A stretch of 64,000 bases of DNA from Thiocystis violascens DSM 198 (GTDB lineage: Bacteria > Pseudomonadota > Gammaproteobacteria > Chromatiales > Chromatiaceae): contig NC_018012.1 in assembly GCF_000227745.2 (NCBI RefSeq), forward strand, positions 2,278,501-2,342,500, in the 5' to 3' direction. Below are positions 9,530 through 19,289 of the stretch, piece by piece. The number at the start of each line of letters is the position of its first letter. The first letter of the stretch is position 1. The notes under the pieces were generated by a model. The model had not been told where the DNA came from. It made no database searches and saw nothing but the letters and a program-made list of their open reading frames with translations. The position numbers and the translations under genes were made by a program.

Positions 9530-11155
9530 TTAAACCCGGAAGCGGGCGATCTGCCGCTTGAGATTCAGAGCCATGGCCTCGAGCCGATTGGCGGTGTCCG
9601 CCGTGCCCCGGATCGTGACCGTGGTGTCCTCGACCATCCGCGCGATCTGATCCACATGCCGGGCGATGGAGTTCGACGCGGAGGCCTGCTCGCGGGTGGT
9701 GTCGGCCACCTCGTGGATCCGCTTCAGGGTGTAGCCGGCTCCGTCCTCGATCGTCCGCAGGGATTCGGATGCGGAGTTGGCCAGTGTCACGCCGACCTCC
9801 AGTTCCGGCAGGGCCTTGTTCATCGCCTCGACCGCGCCTGTGGTGTCGCTTTGAATGCCCACGATCATCTGCTCGATCTCCATGGTCGCGGTGGAGGTGC
9901 GTTCGGCCAGTTTTCGGACTTCGTCGGCCACCACCGCGAAGCCGCGACCCTGCTCCCCCGCGCGCGCCGCCTCGATGGCGGCATTGAGCGCGAGCAGATT
10001 GGTCTGGCCCGCGATTCCCTTGATGACGCCCGCGATGGATGAGATCTGGTTGGCGCGGCCTTCCAGCACGCGGATGCGATCCGAGGCGTCCGTCATGGTC
10101 ATCGCGATGGTCTGAATGGCATGGCTCGCCTGATCGGCGCGCTCGCGTCCCTGGCTGGCCAGTTCCATGGCGTTGCTTGAATTGCTCTCGGTTTCGCGGG
10201 CATTCTCGGAGATATGCGAGGAACTGACGGTGAGCTGTTCGATGGCGGCGGCCATCGACGAGGTGGCATCCGATTGCTGGCTGGCGGCGGCGGACACCTC
10301 GCTGGAGGCGCGCTTGATCTCGGCGGCATCGCTGACGAGGGAGTCGGCTTCGCTGTCGATCTCGATCACCAGTGCGCGCAGCGAGGCGATCATGGTGCCC
10401 AGCGAGTCCAGCAGGCTGTCCGGCGGCGGATCGCCCACCGAGACGGCGAGATCGCCCTGCGCGACCTGCCGCATGGTCGCTTGCGCCGCGGCCGGTTCCC
10501 CGCCAAGTTGAGCCAGCACGCTGTTGCCGATCAGCCATCCCAACAGACCCAGCCCGATCAGCAGCGCGCCCGAGAGACCGCCGAGGAGGATGGCGACGGC
10601 GCGATACTGTCTGTCGATGTCGTCGATATAGATGCCGGTGCCGATCACCCAGTCCCAGGGGGCGAAGAGCGCGCTATAGGACAGCTTGGGCTCGGCCTGC
10701 CGTTGTCCGGCGCGGGGGAACCGGTAGTCGACGAAGCCGCCGCCCTGGCGGGCGGTCGTGACGAGTTCCTGGATCAGGTATTTGCCGTCGGAGTCTTGCA
10801 GATCTTTCTTGTTCTGTCCTTCGAATTCAGGTTTGGACGGATACAGCACATAAACGTGATTGGTATCGAAAATAAAATAGTAGTCGTTCTCGGCATAGCG
10901 AATCTCGCGCAGACTCTCCCGCGCGGCCTGTTGCGCCTCCTGCTCGGACAGCTTGCCTTCCTGTGCGAGTCGATGGTAGTGGGCGAGGATGCCGATTCCG
11001 ACCTCGACCAGGTTGTGGGTCTTGTCCTTGCGGTCCTCCAGCATGTTTTCCTTCAATTGAAACAGTGAGACGAGTCCGATCGCCAGCATGCCCAGCAGCA
11101 TCAGGGCGGCCAGCAGACGGATGCGGGTTGCGACTTTCAAGTACTTGAAAAACAT
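9530..11155 (-). CDS. Methyl-accepting chemotaxis protein with single Cache sensor domain
   Basis: A 541-residue chemoreceptor. A first membrane helix lies near residues 11-33, followed by a periplasmic segment of about 150 residues resembling the sCache_2 family, a second helix around 186-210, a HAMP-like linker and a cytoplasmic signalling hairpin. The conserved tip ([19 protein letters not shown]) shows it can engage CheA/CheW. The start ATG is preceded by GGAG at 5-nt spacing. sCache_2 receptors commonly bind small carboxylates, but the ligand here cannot be read from sequence. It is monocistronic, converging with the surface protein gene and diverging from hldE. No CheB/CheR-docking pentapeptide is obvious at the C-terminus. 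Confidence 0.9.
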   Translation of the reverse strand: MFFKYLKVATRIRLLAALMLLGMLAIGLVSLFQLKENMLEDRKDKTHNLVEVGIGILAHYHRLAQEGKLSEQEAQQAARESLREIRYAENDYYFIFDTNHVYVLYPSKPEFEGQNKKDLQDSDGKYLIQELVTTARQGGGFVDYRFPRAGQRQAEPKLSYSALFAPWDWVIGTGIYIDDIDRQYRAVAILLGGLSGALLIGLGLLGWLIGNSVLAQLGGEPAAAQATMRQVAQGDLAVSVGDPPPDSLLDSLGTMIASLRALVIEIDSEADSLVSDAAEIKRASSEVSAAASQQSDATSSMAAAIEQLTVSSSHISENARETESNSSNAMELASQGRERADQASHAIQTIAMTMTDASDRIRVLEGRANQISSIAGVIKGIAGQTNLLALNAAIEAARAGEQGRGFAVVADEVRKLAERTSTATMEIEQMIVGIQSDTTGAVEAMNKALPELEVGVTLANSASESLRTIEDGAGYTLKRIHEVADTTREQASASNSIARHVDQIARMVEDTTVTIRGTADTANRLEAMALNLKRQIARFRV

Positions 11156-11488
11156 GGATTCTCCAAAGTTTTACAAAAAACAGGATAAACCGCATCCAGC
11201 AACAGAGAATTTGATTGAGAGCGAAAATGGATCGCGAAAACAGTGGTTATACAGCAATGCTTGCATTCTAAACCGCGTTCCGGGACATGACGCACGCTAT
11301 TTCCGTCGAGATCGGGGTTGCTTGCGATGAATCGCCTCCGCGCACGCAAGCGAAACCGCCGGGGGACGGGCGGTTTCGCCCGCCAGGTTAGCCGAAAGCC
11401 CCCTTGGACCGCGCTTCCTGACCGCAAAAGTCGCCATGCCGCGGGGGTTCCGGCTAGACTCGCGTTCTTGCCATCCCTGGAGCCGACC

Positions 11489-12946
11489 TTGAGCCTCATC
11501 CACTCGCCAACCTTCCCCGACTTTACCCGCGCGCGCATTCTGGTGGCGGGCGACCTCATGCTCGACCGCTACTGGAGCGGCGCGACCCGACGCATTTCGC
11601 CGGAGGCGCCGGTGCCGGTGGTGCAGGTCGACCGGGTTGAGGAGCGGCCCGGCGGCGCGGCCAATGTCGCGCTCAATCTGGCCGCGCTCGGGGTGCGTAC
11701 CGCGCTCGTCGGCATCACGGGCGCGGACGAGGCGGCGGATCTCCTGGCCGAGCGGCTCGCCGGCGTGGGGATTACGGCACGACTGCACCGGCGCGCCGAT
11801 GTGCCGACCGTCACCAAGCTGCGGGTTCTGAGCCACCATCAGCAGTTGATCCGGCTCGACTTCGAGCAATCGCTCGCGCCCCGCGACGGGGACGCGGATC
11901 CGCTGCCGGCGCTGCTCGCGGAACGGCTCGCCGACGTCGATCTGCTGCTGCTGTCGGACTATGCCAAGGGAACGCTGGCGGATCCGCAAGCCCTGATCGC
12001 GCTGGCCAGGACCGCGGGGATCCCGGTCCTGGTCGACCCCAAGGGGCGGGATTTCGCCCGTTATCGGGGCGCGACACTCCTCACCCCCAACCGGGGCGAG
12101 TTGGAGGAGATCGTTGGGGTCTGTAGAGACGACGTGGCGCTGATCGAAAAAGGTCAGCGGCTGCGTGTCGAACTCGATCTGGATGCCCTGCTGGTAACGC
12201 TGGGCGAACGCGGCATGCTGCTGCTGCGTCCGTCGGCGGAGGCGCTGCATCTGCCGACCCAGGCGCGTGAGGTCTTCGACGTGACCGGCGCCGGCGATAC
12301 CGTGATCGCGACCCTGGCCGCCGCGCTGGGCGCCGGGGTGGATCTCGCCGAAGCTTGCGCGCTGGCCAATTGCGCGGCGGGCCTCGCGGTCGGCAAGCTG
12401 GGGACCGCCACCGTGAGCGCCCCGGAACTGGAGCGGGCCTATCGCGGGACCGAATGGCAGACCGTTCTGGAGCAGGACGCGCTGGTCGCGGCGGTCGCGA
12501 CCGCCCGCGCGCGCGGCGAACGGGTAGTGATGACCAACGGCTGTTTCGACATCCTGCACGAGGGCCATGTCGCCTATCTTCAGCAGGCTCGGCGTCTCGG
12601 CGACCGACTCGTGGTTGCCGTGAACGACGATGACTCGGTGCGCCGGCTCAAGGGCGACGGTCGACCCATCAATGGCGTCGAACAGCGTATGGCGGTGCTG
12701 GCCGGGTTGGCCTCGGTGGACTGGGTCTGCGCCTTCGGCGAGGAGACCCCGGCGGCACTCATCTGCCGGGTCAAGCCGGATCTGTTGGTCAAGGGCGGCG
12801 ATTATCGGCCCGACGACATCGCTGGCGCGGACTGCGTGCGCGCCAACGGGGGCGAGGTGCGAGTCCTCGATTTTCTGCCAGGGCGCTCCACCAGCCGGAT
12901 CCTCGGAGCCATTCGCAAAGCCAAACGCCAACCCTCGCTTTCATAA
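11489..12946 (+). CDS. hldE: Bifunctional heptose-7-phosphate kinase / heptose-1-phosphate adenylyltransferase
   Basis: HldE makes ADP-heptose for the LPS inner core. The N-terminal ribokinase-like half has GDLMLDRYW, RISPEAPVPVV and the PfkB signature DVTGAGDT near residue 264. The C-terminal nucleotidyltransferase half has TNGCFDILHEGH (HxGH motif near residue 357). The frame is open further upstream, but that extra sequence does not look like HldE. A TTG at 11489 gives 485 residues, close to the E. coli protein (477), with the conserved region beginning at the expected place and CTGGAG upstream. It precedes a chemoreceptor and waaA on the same strand. The start codon is an inference; the function is very likely. 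Confidence 0.93.
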   Translation: MSLIHSPTFPDFTRARILVAGDLMLDRYWSGATRRISPEAPVPVVQVDRVEERPGGAANVALNLAALGVRTALVGITGADEAADLLAERLAGVGITARLHRRADVPTVTKLRVLSHHQQLIRLDFEQSLAPRDGDADPLPALLAERLADVDLLLLSDYAKGTLADPQALIALARTAGIPVLVDPKGRDFARYRGATLLTPNRGELEEIVGVCRDDVALIEKGQRLRVELDLDALLVTLGERGMLLLRPSAEALHLPTQAREVFDVTGAGDTVIATLAAALGAGVDLAEACALANCAAGLAVGKLGTATVSAPELERAYRGTEWQTVLEQDALVAAVATARARGERVVMTNGCFDILHEGHVAYLQQARRLGDRLVVAVNDDDSVRRLKGDGRPINGVEQRMAVLAGLASVDWVCAFGEETPAALICRVKPDLLVKGGDYRPDDIAGADCVRANGGEVRVLDFLPGRSTSRILGAIRKAKRQPSLS

Positions 12947-12955
12947 GGAAACCGC

Positions 12956-14590
12956 ATGAATCCTTTCGCCTCTCTGAACGTCTCGCAGCGTCTTTATCTA
13001 ATGTGCGGCATCACCATGCTGTTCAGTCTGGCCCTGTATGCCCTGCTGATGCTGTCGCTCAACGAATTTGAACGGATGCCGCTCTCCGACCAGGATACCG
13101 GGGCGCCGGTTTCCGCCCAGCCCCTCGCCGACGGGCGTCACCCTGGCGAGACGCCGAACGACGCTATGCGCCGATACGCGCGTCTGGCGAGCACGGTGAA
13201 CACGGTCATGCCGATCTACGTGGCGCTCCTGACCCTGATCCTGCTGGCCATCGCGCGCTCCATCGCCCGACCGCTCGATGAGTTGATGACGGCGCTTGCC
13301 GCGAGCGATGGCGAACTGAAGCGCCGCCTCCCGGTTCGGGATCGTCATGAGTTCGGGCGCGTGGCGCAAGCCTTCCGTGACGTCACCGACAGCCTCCAGC
13401 CAGTGATCGCGCGTATCCACCATCACAGCTCCGATGCCGTGAGCGCCGCTTTTCACCTGGAGAACGACTCGGAAGAGACGCAGGCGCGGGTGGCGCAATC
13501 CGCCGATCAGATCGCGGCCGTGGCCGCCGCCAGCGAGGAGATGACGGCGACCACCGAGAGCATCGCCCAGAGTTGCAGTCATGCGGTCGAATGCTCCCGC
13601 GAGGCCAGCCGGATCGCTTCCCAAGGGGCCGACGTGGTGCAGCGCACGATCGGCACCATGCATGCCATCGCCAGGATGGTCCAGGAGTCCGCCGAGACGG
13701 TGCGCGATCTCGGGGCGCGTTCCGATCAGATCGGCGCCATCGTCGGGGCCATCCAGGCGATCGCCAACCAGACCAACCTGCTGGCCCTCAATGCGGCGAT
13801 CGAAGCCGCGCGCGCGGGCGAGCAGGGACGCGGCTTCGCGGTGGTGGCCGACGAGGTGCGCGCACTGGCGGAACGCACCAACCGCGCGACCCGCGAGATC
13901 GGCGAGATGATCCAGGCGACTCAGCAGGACACGAGTCGGGCGGTCGCGTCCATGCATCAGGGGGTGAGCGAGGCGGAACAGGGCTCCGCCGAGGCCGCCC
14001 GCTCGGGCGACGCGCTGAAAGCGATTCTGGAGAGTGCCGGCGCGGTGTCCCTGGAGATCGAGCAGATCGCGACCGCCGCCGAGGAGCTGGCCGCGACCAA
14101 CAACGAGGTCACCAGTAATCTTCAGCGGATCAGCGAACTGACCCAGGTTTCGCTGGACCAGTCCAGACGCACCGAGGCGACGGCTGGTCAGATGATGGAT
14201 ATCTTCAAGGAATTGCAGGCGTCGCTGGGGCAATTCCATCATGACGAGAATCTGAGTGCCGTCCTGCACAGGGCCAAGATCGCGCATTTGGTTTTTGTCC
14301 GCGCGATCAAGCAGCATCTTCGCGGAACCGGTCACCTGGATGTTCAGGCGCTGCCCACGCATCGCACCTGCGCCTTCGGCATCTGGTATGCCAGCGCCGG
14401 CCTGGAACGTTTCCAGGGGCATCCAGCGTTCGTGGAGATCGACTCACATCACCAACGGGTGCACGTTCTCAGCAAGCAGGCGGCTCAGGCCCATCTGGCC
14501 GGACAACGGGAAGAAGCGGAACGCTATTACCATGCAATGGTTGAGGCATCGGCCCGGTTGCAGGTTCTGTTGGACCGGTTGAACGAGTGA
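12956..14590 (+). CDS. Chemoreceptor with C-terminal CZB zinc-binding domain
   Basis: A 544-residue methyl-accepting chemotaxis protein. A first membrane helix lies near residues 15-35, a short periplasmic part of about 50 residues follows, then a second helix (about 88-104), a HAMP domain and the signalling hairpin with tip [19 protein letters not shown]. After residue 435 comes a chemoreceptor zinc-binding (CZB) domain, recognisable by an N-terminal His, the [10 protein letters not shown] motif and two later His residues (H...H...H with one Cys). CZB domains bind zinc and have been linked to sensing of zinc or hypochlorous acid. The periplasmic part is too small for a typical ligand domain, so CZB may be the main sensor. 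It begins 9 nt after hldE and overlaps waaA. Confidence 0.9.
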   Translation: MNPFASLNVSQRLYLMCGITMLFSLALYALLMLSLNEFERMPLSDQDTGAPVSAQPLADGRHPGETPNDAMRRYARLASTVNTVMPIYVALLTLILLAIARSIARPLDELMTALAASDGELKRRLPVRDRHEFGRVAQAFRDVTDSLQPVIARIHHHSSDAVSAAFHLENDSEETQARVAQSADQIAAVAAASEEMTATTESIAQSCSHAVECSREASRIASQGADVVQRTIGTMHAIARMVQESAETVRDLGARSDQIGAIVGAIQAIANQTNLLALNAAIEAARAGEQGRGFAVVADEVRALAERTNRATREIGEMIQATQQDTSRAVASMHQGVSEAEQGSAEAARSGDALKAILESAGAVSLEIEQIATAAEELAATNNEVTSNLQRISELTQVSLDQSRRTEATAGQMMDIFKELQASLGQFHHDENLSAVLHRAKIAHLVFVRAIKQHLRGTGHLDVQALPTHRTCAFGIWYASAGLERFQGHPAFVEIDSHHQRVHVLSKQAAQAHLAGQREEAERYYHAMVEASARLQVLLDRLNE

Positions 14591-15924
14591 TGGTGTCGCG
14601 CTTCGTCCGCCCGTCTCCAACCGCGGCACTCATCCTCTACACCCTGCTGTTACGCCTGGCGCTTCCGCTGGCGCTGGCGCGGCTTTACTGGCGCGGTCTG
14701 CGCGTGCCTGCCTACCGGCATCGCGTCGGCGAGCGGCTGGCCTGGGGTGCCCCCGCACCGCGCGCCGGAATCTGGATTCATGCCGTCTCGGTCGGCGAGG
14801 TCCAGGCCGCCGAGCCGCTGATCCGGTCTCTGCTCGAACGCGCCCCCTCCCGCCGGATTCTGGTCACAACCACCACTCCGACCGGGGCGGCACGTCTGCG
14901 CGCGCTGTTCGGGGACGCCGTTTCGCATCGCTATACGCCCTTCGACCTACCCGGCATCCTGGAACGCTTTCTCGATCGGATACGACCACGACTGGCGATC
15001 GTCATGGAGACCGAAATCTGGCCCAACACCCTGAACCTCTGCGCGCGTCGGGGGATTCCGGTGGTGCTGGCGAACGCCCGTCTGTCGGAACGCTCGGCGC
15101 GCGGCTACGCCCGGCTCGCCGGTCTGACCCGTGCGACCCTGGAGCGCTTCGCGTTGATCGCAGCCCAGGCAGACGCGGACGCGCAACGCTTCATCGCACT
15201 CGGAGCCAATCCGCGACGGGTGCGCGTCATGGGTAGCATCAAGTTCGATCTGAGCCAGCCCGCCGATCTGCCCGCGCGGGCGCGGGAAATGCGTCGGCTG
15301 TGGTGCGAACGCCGTCCGGTCTGGGTCGCGGCCAGCACCCACGAGGGCGAGGACGGGCCGTTGCTGGAGGCGCATCGGCGCGTGCTGGAGCGGATTCCGA
15401 ACGCGCTCCTGGTGCTGGTGCCGCGTCACCCCGAGCGTTTCGAGCACGTCGCCGCGCTGGTCGAGCGGCACGGACTGTCCCTGGTCCGGCGCAGCCGTCA
15501 TGACGCCTGTCGGGACGAAACCGCCGTGTTTCTCGGCGACACCATGGGCGAGTTGCCGATCTTTCTGGCCGCCGGAGATGCGGCCTTTATTGGCGGCAGT
15601 CTGGTGCCGACTGGCGGTCACAACCCGCTGGAGGCCGCCGCCGCGGGTGTGCCGGTGGCGACCGGGCCGCACACCTTCAACTTCGCGGCGATCATGGATC
15701 TGCTGGTGCGCGAGGGCGCGGCCGCGCGGATCGAGAGCGCGGATGCCCTGGCCGATCTCCTGATCGAATGGCTGACGGATGCGGAACGGCGGGCGAACAT
15801 CGGCGCGCGGGGCCAACGTGTGATAGCGCGCAACCGGGGCGCGCTGGTGCGACTGATCGACCTGATCGAGGGGGTGGTCGGGAAATCCCCAGATTCTGGC
15901 GATCCCCCTCAAGCGATTATTTGA
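14587..15924 (+). CDS. waaA: 3-deoxy-D-manno-octulosonic acid (Kdo) transferase
   Basis: A GT30-family enzyme that adds Kdo from CMP-Kdo to lipid A precursor at the inner membrane. The 445 residues include an N-terminal membrane anchor, the acceptor-side motif [13 protein letters not shown] near residues 63-76 and, in the C-terminal half, the nucleotide-sugar binding region [16 protein letters not shown]. Translation starts at GTG 14587 or ATG 14590, overlapping the preceding chemoreceptor's stop and suggesting translational coupling. Together with hldE it supplies the LPS inner core. Its last codons overlap the end of a convergent hydrolase gene by 8 nt. Whether it adds one or two Kdo residues cannot be told. 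Confidence 0.93.
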   Translation: MMVSRFVRPSPTAALILYTLLLRLALPLALARLYWRGLRVPAYRHRVGERLAWGAPAPRAGIWIHAVSVGEVQAAEPLIRSLLERAPSRRILVTTTTPTGAARLRALFGDAVSHRYTPFDLPGILERFLDRIRPRLAIVMETEIWPNTLNLCARRGIPVVLANARLSERSARGYARLAGLTRATLERFALIAAQADADAQRFIALGANPRRVRVMGSIKFDLSQPADLPARAREMRRLWCERRPVWVAASTHEGEDGPLLEAHRRVLERIPNALLVLVPRHPERFEHVAALVERHGLSLVRRSRHDACRDETAVFLGDTMGELPIFLAAGDAAFIGGSLVPTGGHNPLEAAAAGVPVATGPHTFNFAAIMDLLVREGAAARIESADALADLLIEWLTDAERRANIGARGQRVIARNRGALVRLIDLIEGVVGKSPDSGDPPQAII

Positions 15925-16495
15925 AGAGCGACCAGACCTCGCGGAACTGCGCGTCGGTCGAATCGCCGATCCACTCGAAACCGACCGATTCGGTACAGAC
16001 GACCTGAATGCCGCAAGCGCGCATGCGTTCGAGCACGTTTGCCTTATAGGACGGCTTGCGCGAGATGATGCCATCGGCGGGTACGAAGACCTGATACCCC
16101 CAGCGCTGTAGGCCGGAGACGGTCTGCGCGATGCAGATATGAGCCTCCATACCGACGACAATCAATTGCCGGCGCTCCGGATGCGCGGAGATATTGCGCT
16201 CGAAACCGGGCGCGGTGCAGCAGGAAAAAGCGGTCTTCTCGGTCGGTACGGCCGCCTCCGGCATGTTGACGCCAATCGCCTCGATGACAGGGCCGAGCCC
16301 CTTGGAGTTGTGCTGGGTGGCGATGACCGGGATCCCGAGGATCTTGGCCGCGGTCACCAGCCGGTTGATATTGTCGACGACCAGATCCAGCTCATCCTGG
16401 GGCATGGCGGCGGCGAGCCGCTCCTGGGCGTCGATGATCAAGAGTTGCGACAAGGTCCGCTGACACAGCGGCATCTGGGCCTGATGGGTGCTCAT
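15917..16495 (-). CDS. Isochorismatase-family cysteine hydrolase
   Basis: A 192-residue protein of the isochorismatase-like superfamily. The expected catalytic triad is visible: D22 in LLIIDAQE, the lysine in PTEKTAFSCC and the nucleophilic cysteine in MEAHICIAQT. The length matches YcaC-like or nicotinamidase-related members. The substrate is unknown; the superfamily includes isochorismatases, nicotinamidases and N-carbamoyl hydrolases, and close relatives are usually annotated only as 'hydrolase'. A GAGGA sequence lies about 8 nt before the ATG. It is convergent with, and overlaps the end of, waaA. No operon partner is apparent. Confidence 0.85.
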   Translation of the reverse strand: MSTHQAQMPLCQRTLSQLLIIDAQERLAAAMPQDELDLVVDNINRLVTAAKILGIPVIATQHNSKGLGPVIEAIGVNMPEAAVPTEKTAFSCCTAPGFERNISAHPERRQLIVVGMEAHICIAQTVSGLQRWGYQVFVPADGIISRKPSYKANVLERMRACGIQVVCTESVGFEWIGDSTDAQFREVWSLFK

Positions 16496-16624
16496 TGGGA
16501 AAGTCCTCGGATACGTTATTTTTAGATGTCCCGCATGGGGTCGTTGGAGTTTGCGCTATTCCCCCTAACAGGATCAAGGATTCCTCAAATCGCGCGAGGA
16601 GTTGGAACGTCTCAATCGGTTACT

Positions 16625-16660
16625 TGGCGGCTGCGGGTGTCGAACCCGCGGAGTTGGAGT
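16625..16660 (-). other. Possible tRNA/tmRNA 3'-end remnant
   Basis: On the minus strand, 16649-16633 reads as a perfect T-arm: a 5-bp stem GCGGG/CCCGC around loop TTCGACA, followed by AGCCGCCA where an acceptor strand and discriminator would lie. No matching 5' acceptor half exists at tRNA distance. The sequence just upstream on that strand contains CATGTAC, reminiscent of the 3' region of tmRNA. It may be a partial tRNA/tmRNA copy such as an old integration scar. The call rests on the T-arm alone. Confidence 0.3.
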
Positions 16661-16684
16661 CTGGTACATGACCCTAACAATCCC

Positions 16685-16724
16685 GAAGACAGGCTTTCGA
16701 CCGGGAGGTCGAAAACCTGTCTTC
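16685..16724. terminator. Long hairpin at the end of the small exported-protein gene
   Basis: An inverted repeat of 18 bp per arm with one mismatch (GAAGACAGG.TTTCGACC paired with GGTCGAAA.CCTGTCTTC) around a 4-nt loop. It begins at the stop codon of the minus-strand gene that follows and could end its transcript. There is no strong T-run, so it may act as an RNA-stabilising or Rho-assisted structure. Confidence 0.5.
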
Positions 16725-17331
16725 AGTTGGTGAGCGCCTTCTGGATGGCGTCCAGATCCAGCGTCTCCAGATACTGCTCGACCGCCTTGGGATCCTGAAG
16801 CCCGCTGCCCTTGCCCTGGATCACGAGACGGTTGCCGACCATGACGGTGATCTCGTAGGCGTCGCTGTCGGCGGCATGTTCGAGCATGCCGCGATTACCC
16901 TTGAGCGAATAGGTTTTCATGTCCTGGTTCGCCTGCATCACGAAGGGCATGGACATCGCCATGGTCAGCATCGGCATCATGGGCGAGTCCGCCATCAGAC
17001 TCAGGGTGACCTCCGCGCCATCCTCCCGGAAATAGCGCCGGCTCAGGGTGGTTCCGGTAATCATCGCCGCCATCCCGCCGGACTGGGATTCGCCACTATC
17101 GGCCTGCCAGCCGGCCAGCGGCTCGGGCAGCAACTTCAGAAGACCGACCGTCATCTGTTCCTGAATCTTGGCGATCGCGAAATTGAGCGTCTCCACCGCC
17201 GTGCGCAGCTCGCCGGATTCATAGGCTTTGGTCGCGCTCTCCAGTTGGTCGGTGACGTCATCGGCACGGACCGCGCCGCTGAGAGTCAGCGCGGCGGCTA
17301 AGGCGAGAAGGGTGTGTCTGCCTGTCATCAT
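16723..17331 (-). CDS. Small exported protein of unknown function
   Basis: A 202-residue protein with a clear signal peptide: basic start, hydrophobic LLALAAALTLSGA, then a probable signal peptidase cleavage near VRA/DD. The mature part begins with a short helical segment (DQLESATKAYESGELRTAVETLNFA, tetratricopeptide-like in flavour). A domain with a GGMAAMITGTTLSRRYF motif and several methionine-rich stretches follows. It is probably periplasmic or outer-membrane associated. I do not recognise a named family with confidence. It stands alone, with its stop codon inside a long hairpin and the CBS/DUF294 gene further downstream on the same strand. Confidence 0.8.
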   Translation of the reverse strand: MMTGRHTLLALAAALTLSGAVRADDVTDQLESATKAYESGELRTAVETLNFAIAKIQEQMTVGLLKLLPEPLAGWQADSGESQSGGMAAMITGTTLSRRYFREDGAEVTLSLMADSPMMPMLTMAMSMPFVMQANQDMKTYSLKGNRGMLEHAADSDAYEITVMVGNRLVIQGKGSGLQDPKAVEQYLETLDLDAIQKALTN

Positions 17332-17403
17332 GGTCTTGCTACCTTCGGTTGCTTGAGAAATCGTGGACTCGGCGATCGGGCCGTGGAGCCGGGTCCAGTG
17401 GGA

Positions 17404-18864
17404 TCAGAGTCCGAACTCCTGACGCAACCGGGTCTGAAGTTTGCGCGCCTGCCGGAAGGCTTCCTTGAGCATCAGCCGATGCAGTTCGTTGAGATCGTCC
17501 GGATCGACGCGATTGACCGCGTCGGGATCCTTGCTCTGGAGCTGCTGGTTGATACGAAAGCGCTGGATCAGATGGAAGGCCTCGACCTCGGCCGCGGTGT
17601 CTTCGCGGCGGCGTCCGCGCGCCTCGCCGGCCGCGCGCAGCCGCTCGGCGGTGCTGGTGGCCCAGATGCCGTGTTTGAGCGACCAGAGTCGGGCGGCATC
17701 CATGAAATAACGGGCGCCCTGCAGTTTGAGGTCGATGGTATGGGGGAAGTCGCGATTGCGGTCGAAGGTGAACTGACCGGCCCAGCCGAGCGGCGGCGCG
17801 GCGCCGAGCGCCAGTTCGGCGAGCGCGTGAAAGAAACGGCCGTGACTCGGGGCCTCGGCGATCAGCCAGGCGCGCAGCCGGTCCACCGGCTCGCTGCTGC
17901 CGTAGAGCGGGCGGAAATCGAAGAAGATGGTGCTGTGCAGCAGTGCCTCGGGGTCCGGCGTCCACAACCAGTCGGCGAAGCGTTGCTGCCATTCCGCCGC
18001 GCTCAGGCACCAGTTGGGATTGCCGGCCATGATGTCGCCCCGACAGCGCTCGAAACCGCAATGATGCAAGGCCCGATTGACCGCCTGGGCAAAGGGCAGG
18101 AAGGCCTCGCGCAGCGCTTCCGTGCTCTCCGGATCCGGCGGGACGAACAGCAGACCGTTGTCCTGATCGGTGGCGAAGGTCTGCTCCAGGCGTCCCTCGG
18201 AGCCGAAGACCAGCCAGCACCAGGGGACGGGCGGCAGCTCGAACTCATCCTCGATGAGTTCGACAATGCGCATGCCGATCAGATCGTTGAGCCCCGACAT
18301 CCACTGACAGAGCGACTCGACGCCCATCCCCGCGTGGAAGAGTTCGGCGCCGCGCCGGCGCACCCGATCCGCCGCGACCGTCATGGCGTCCAGATCGCGG
18401 GCGGCGCCGATCTCGGCGATCAGCGCCTCCGCGCCGCCGGCACGCAGACCCAGCAGGTCCGCCGGGCTGATCAGGCCGAACAGACGGCCATCCGACTCGG
18501 TCAGCAGCAGATGGCCGACACCCTGCTTGGCCATCATGACCTTGGCGCGATGGCTGGGCGCATCGGCGGCCAGGGTCAGCGGCGCGCCGACCATGTGCAC
18601 CGCGACCGGATCCTCCAGGTCGCCGCCCTCGAAGCTGATGACATGCAGCATTTCGCGCAGGGTGACGAGCCCCAGCGGCAGTCCGGTCGCGTCATCGACG
18701 ATGACGGCCGCGTCCTCCCGGCCCTGACTGATCCGATAGAGCGTTTCGCGCAGGGTGGTCGCGGGCGTGACGACCAGCGGTTGGTTGTGCGCCAATGCCC
18801 GCAGGGAGGCGTCATCGGGTCCGCTCGCGTTGGGTTGGGTTTCGCGCTCGCTCTCGGTCATCAT
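17404..18864 (-). CDS. CBS-domain / DUF294 nucleotidyltransferase-like signalling protein
   Basis: A protein of 486 residues. Two CBS motifs lie at the N-terminus (PLVVTPATTLRETL..., then DPVAVHMVGAPLTL...), followed by a DUF294-type nucleotidyltransferase-like domain with the hallmark WLVFGSEGRLEQTFATDQDN, and a C-terminal DUF294_C helical domain. Proteins of this build lack the N-terminal cyclic-nucleotide domain seen in longer relatives. They are often found beside SSS-type symporters or histidine kinases, as here. Function is inferred as regulatory nucleotide sensing or nucleotidyl transfer. The open frame extends far upstream, but ATG 18864 is preceded by GGAG and avoids overlap with the response regulator; ATG 18903 is an alternative. 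Confidence 0.85.
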   Translation of the reverse strand: MMTESERETQPNASGPDDASLRALAHNQPLVVTPATTLRETLYRISQGREDAAVIVDDATGLPLGLVTLREMLHVISFEGGDLEDPVAVHMVGAPLTLAADAPSHRAKVMMAKQGVGHLLLTESDGRLFGLISPADLLGLRAGGAEALIAEIGAARDLDAMTVAADRVRRRGAELFHAGMGVESLCQWMSGLNDLIGMRIVELIEDEFELPPVPWCWLVFGSEGRLEQTFATDQDNGLLFVPPDPESTEALREAFLPFAQAVNRALHHCGFERCRGDIMAGNPNWCLSAAEWQQRFADWLWTPDPEALLHSTIFFDFRPLYGSSEPVDRLRAWLIAEAPSHGRFFHALAELALGAAPPLGWAGQFTFDRNRDFPHTIDLKLQGARYFMDAARLWSLKHGIWATSTAERLRAAGEARGRRREDTAAEVEAFHLIQRFRINQQLQSKDPDAVNRVDPDDLNELHRLMLKEAFRQARKLQTRLRQEFGL

Positions 18865-18914
18865 GGGCACTCCGCTCGTCTCTTGCTTGCCGCGAATCGA
18901 CATGAAAACGGGGG

Positions 18915-19289
18915 TTAATCGGTGCTCGCGAGCAGTTCCTTGACCTTCTCCACCAGCGCCTTGGTCGAAAAGGGTTTGGGCATGTAAGCATCGGCACCAA
19001 GCGCGAGGCCCTTGTTCTGCTCGGCCTCGCGCCCCTTGGCGGTCAACATCAGGATGCGGGTTCCGGCGAGGGTCGGATCCGAGCGCACCGCCTCCAGCAC
19101 CGCGAAGCCGTCGAGCTTGGGCATCATGACATCGAGCACGACCAGGTCCGGTCGATGGGTGCGGACCGCCGCCAGACCGGCCTCGCCATCGCGCGCCACG
19201 CGCACCTCGTGGCCCTCGCGCATCATCAGGAATTCGAGTGAAATGACGATGTTGGGCTCGTCGTCGACGATCAGAATGCGCTTGCTCAT
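18915..19289 (-). CDS. CheY-like single-domain response regulator
   Basis: A 124-residue receiver domain without an output domain. The acidic pocket D9/D10, phosphoacceptor D53 (VVLDVMMP), the LTAK switch segment and K105 (MPKPF) are all present. Its ATG overlaps the stop of the upstream symporter-histidine kinase gene by 4 nt (ATGA), so the two are almost certainly a cognate pair expressed together. The output must be through protein interaction, perhaps with the CBS/DUF294 protein encoded next. Confidence 0.92.
   Translation of the reverse strand: MSKRILIVDDEPNIVISLEFLMMREGHEVRVARDGEAGLAAVRTHRPDLVVLDVMMPKLDGFAVLEAVRSDPTLAGTRILMLTAKGREAEQNKGLALGADAYMPKPFSTKALVEKVKELLASTD

Noticed and set aside
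11318..11488. N-terminal extension of HldE from ATG 11318
   Set aside because: The extra 57 residues are Arg/Pro-rich without similarity to HldE, and a start at TTG 11489 gives the normal length.
11297..12931. 544-codon minus-strand frame opposite hldE
   Set aside because: hldE on the plus strand is unambiguous; the antisense translation is low in complexity.
17314..18918. 534-codon plus-strand frame opposite the CBS/DUF294 gene
   Set aside because: Antisense shadow; no family features, while the minus strand shows CBS and DUF294 motifs.
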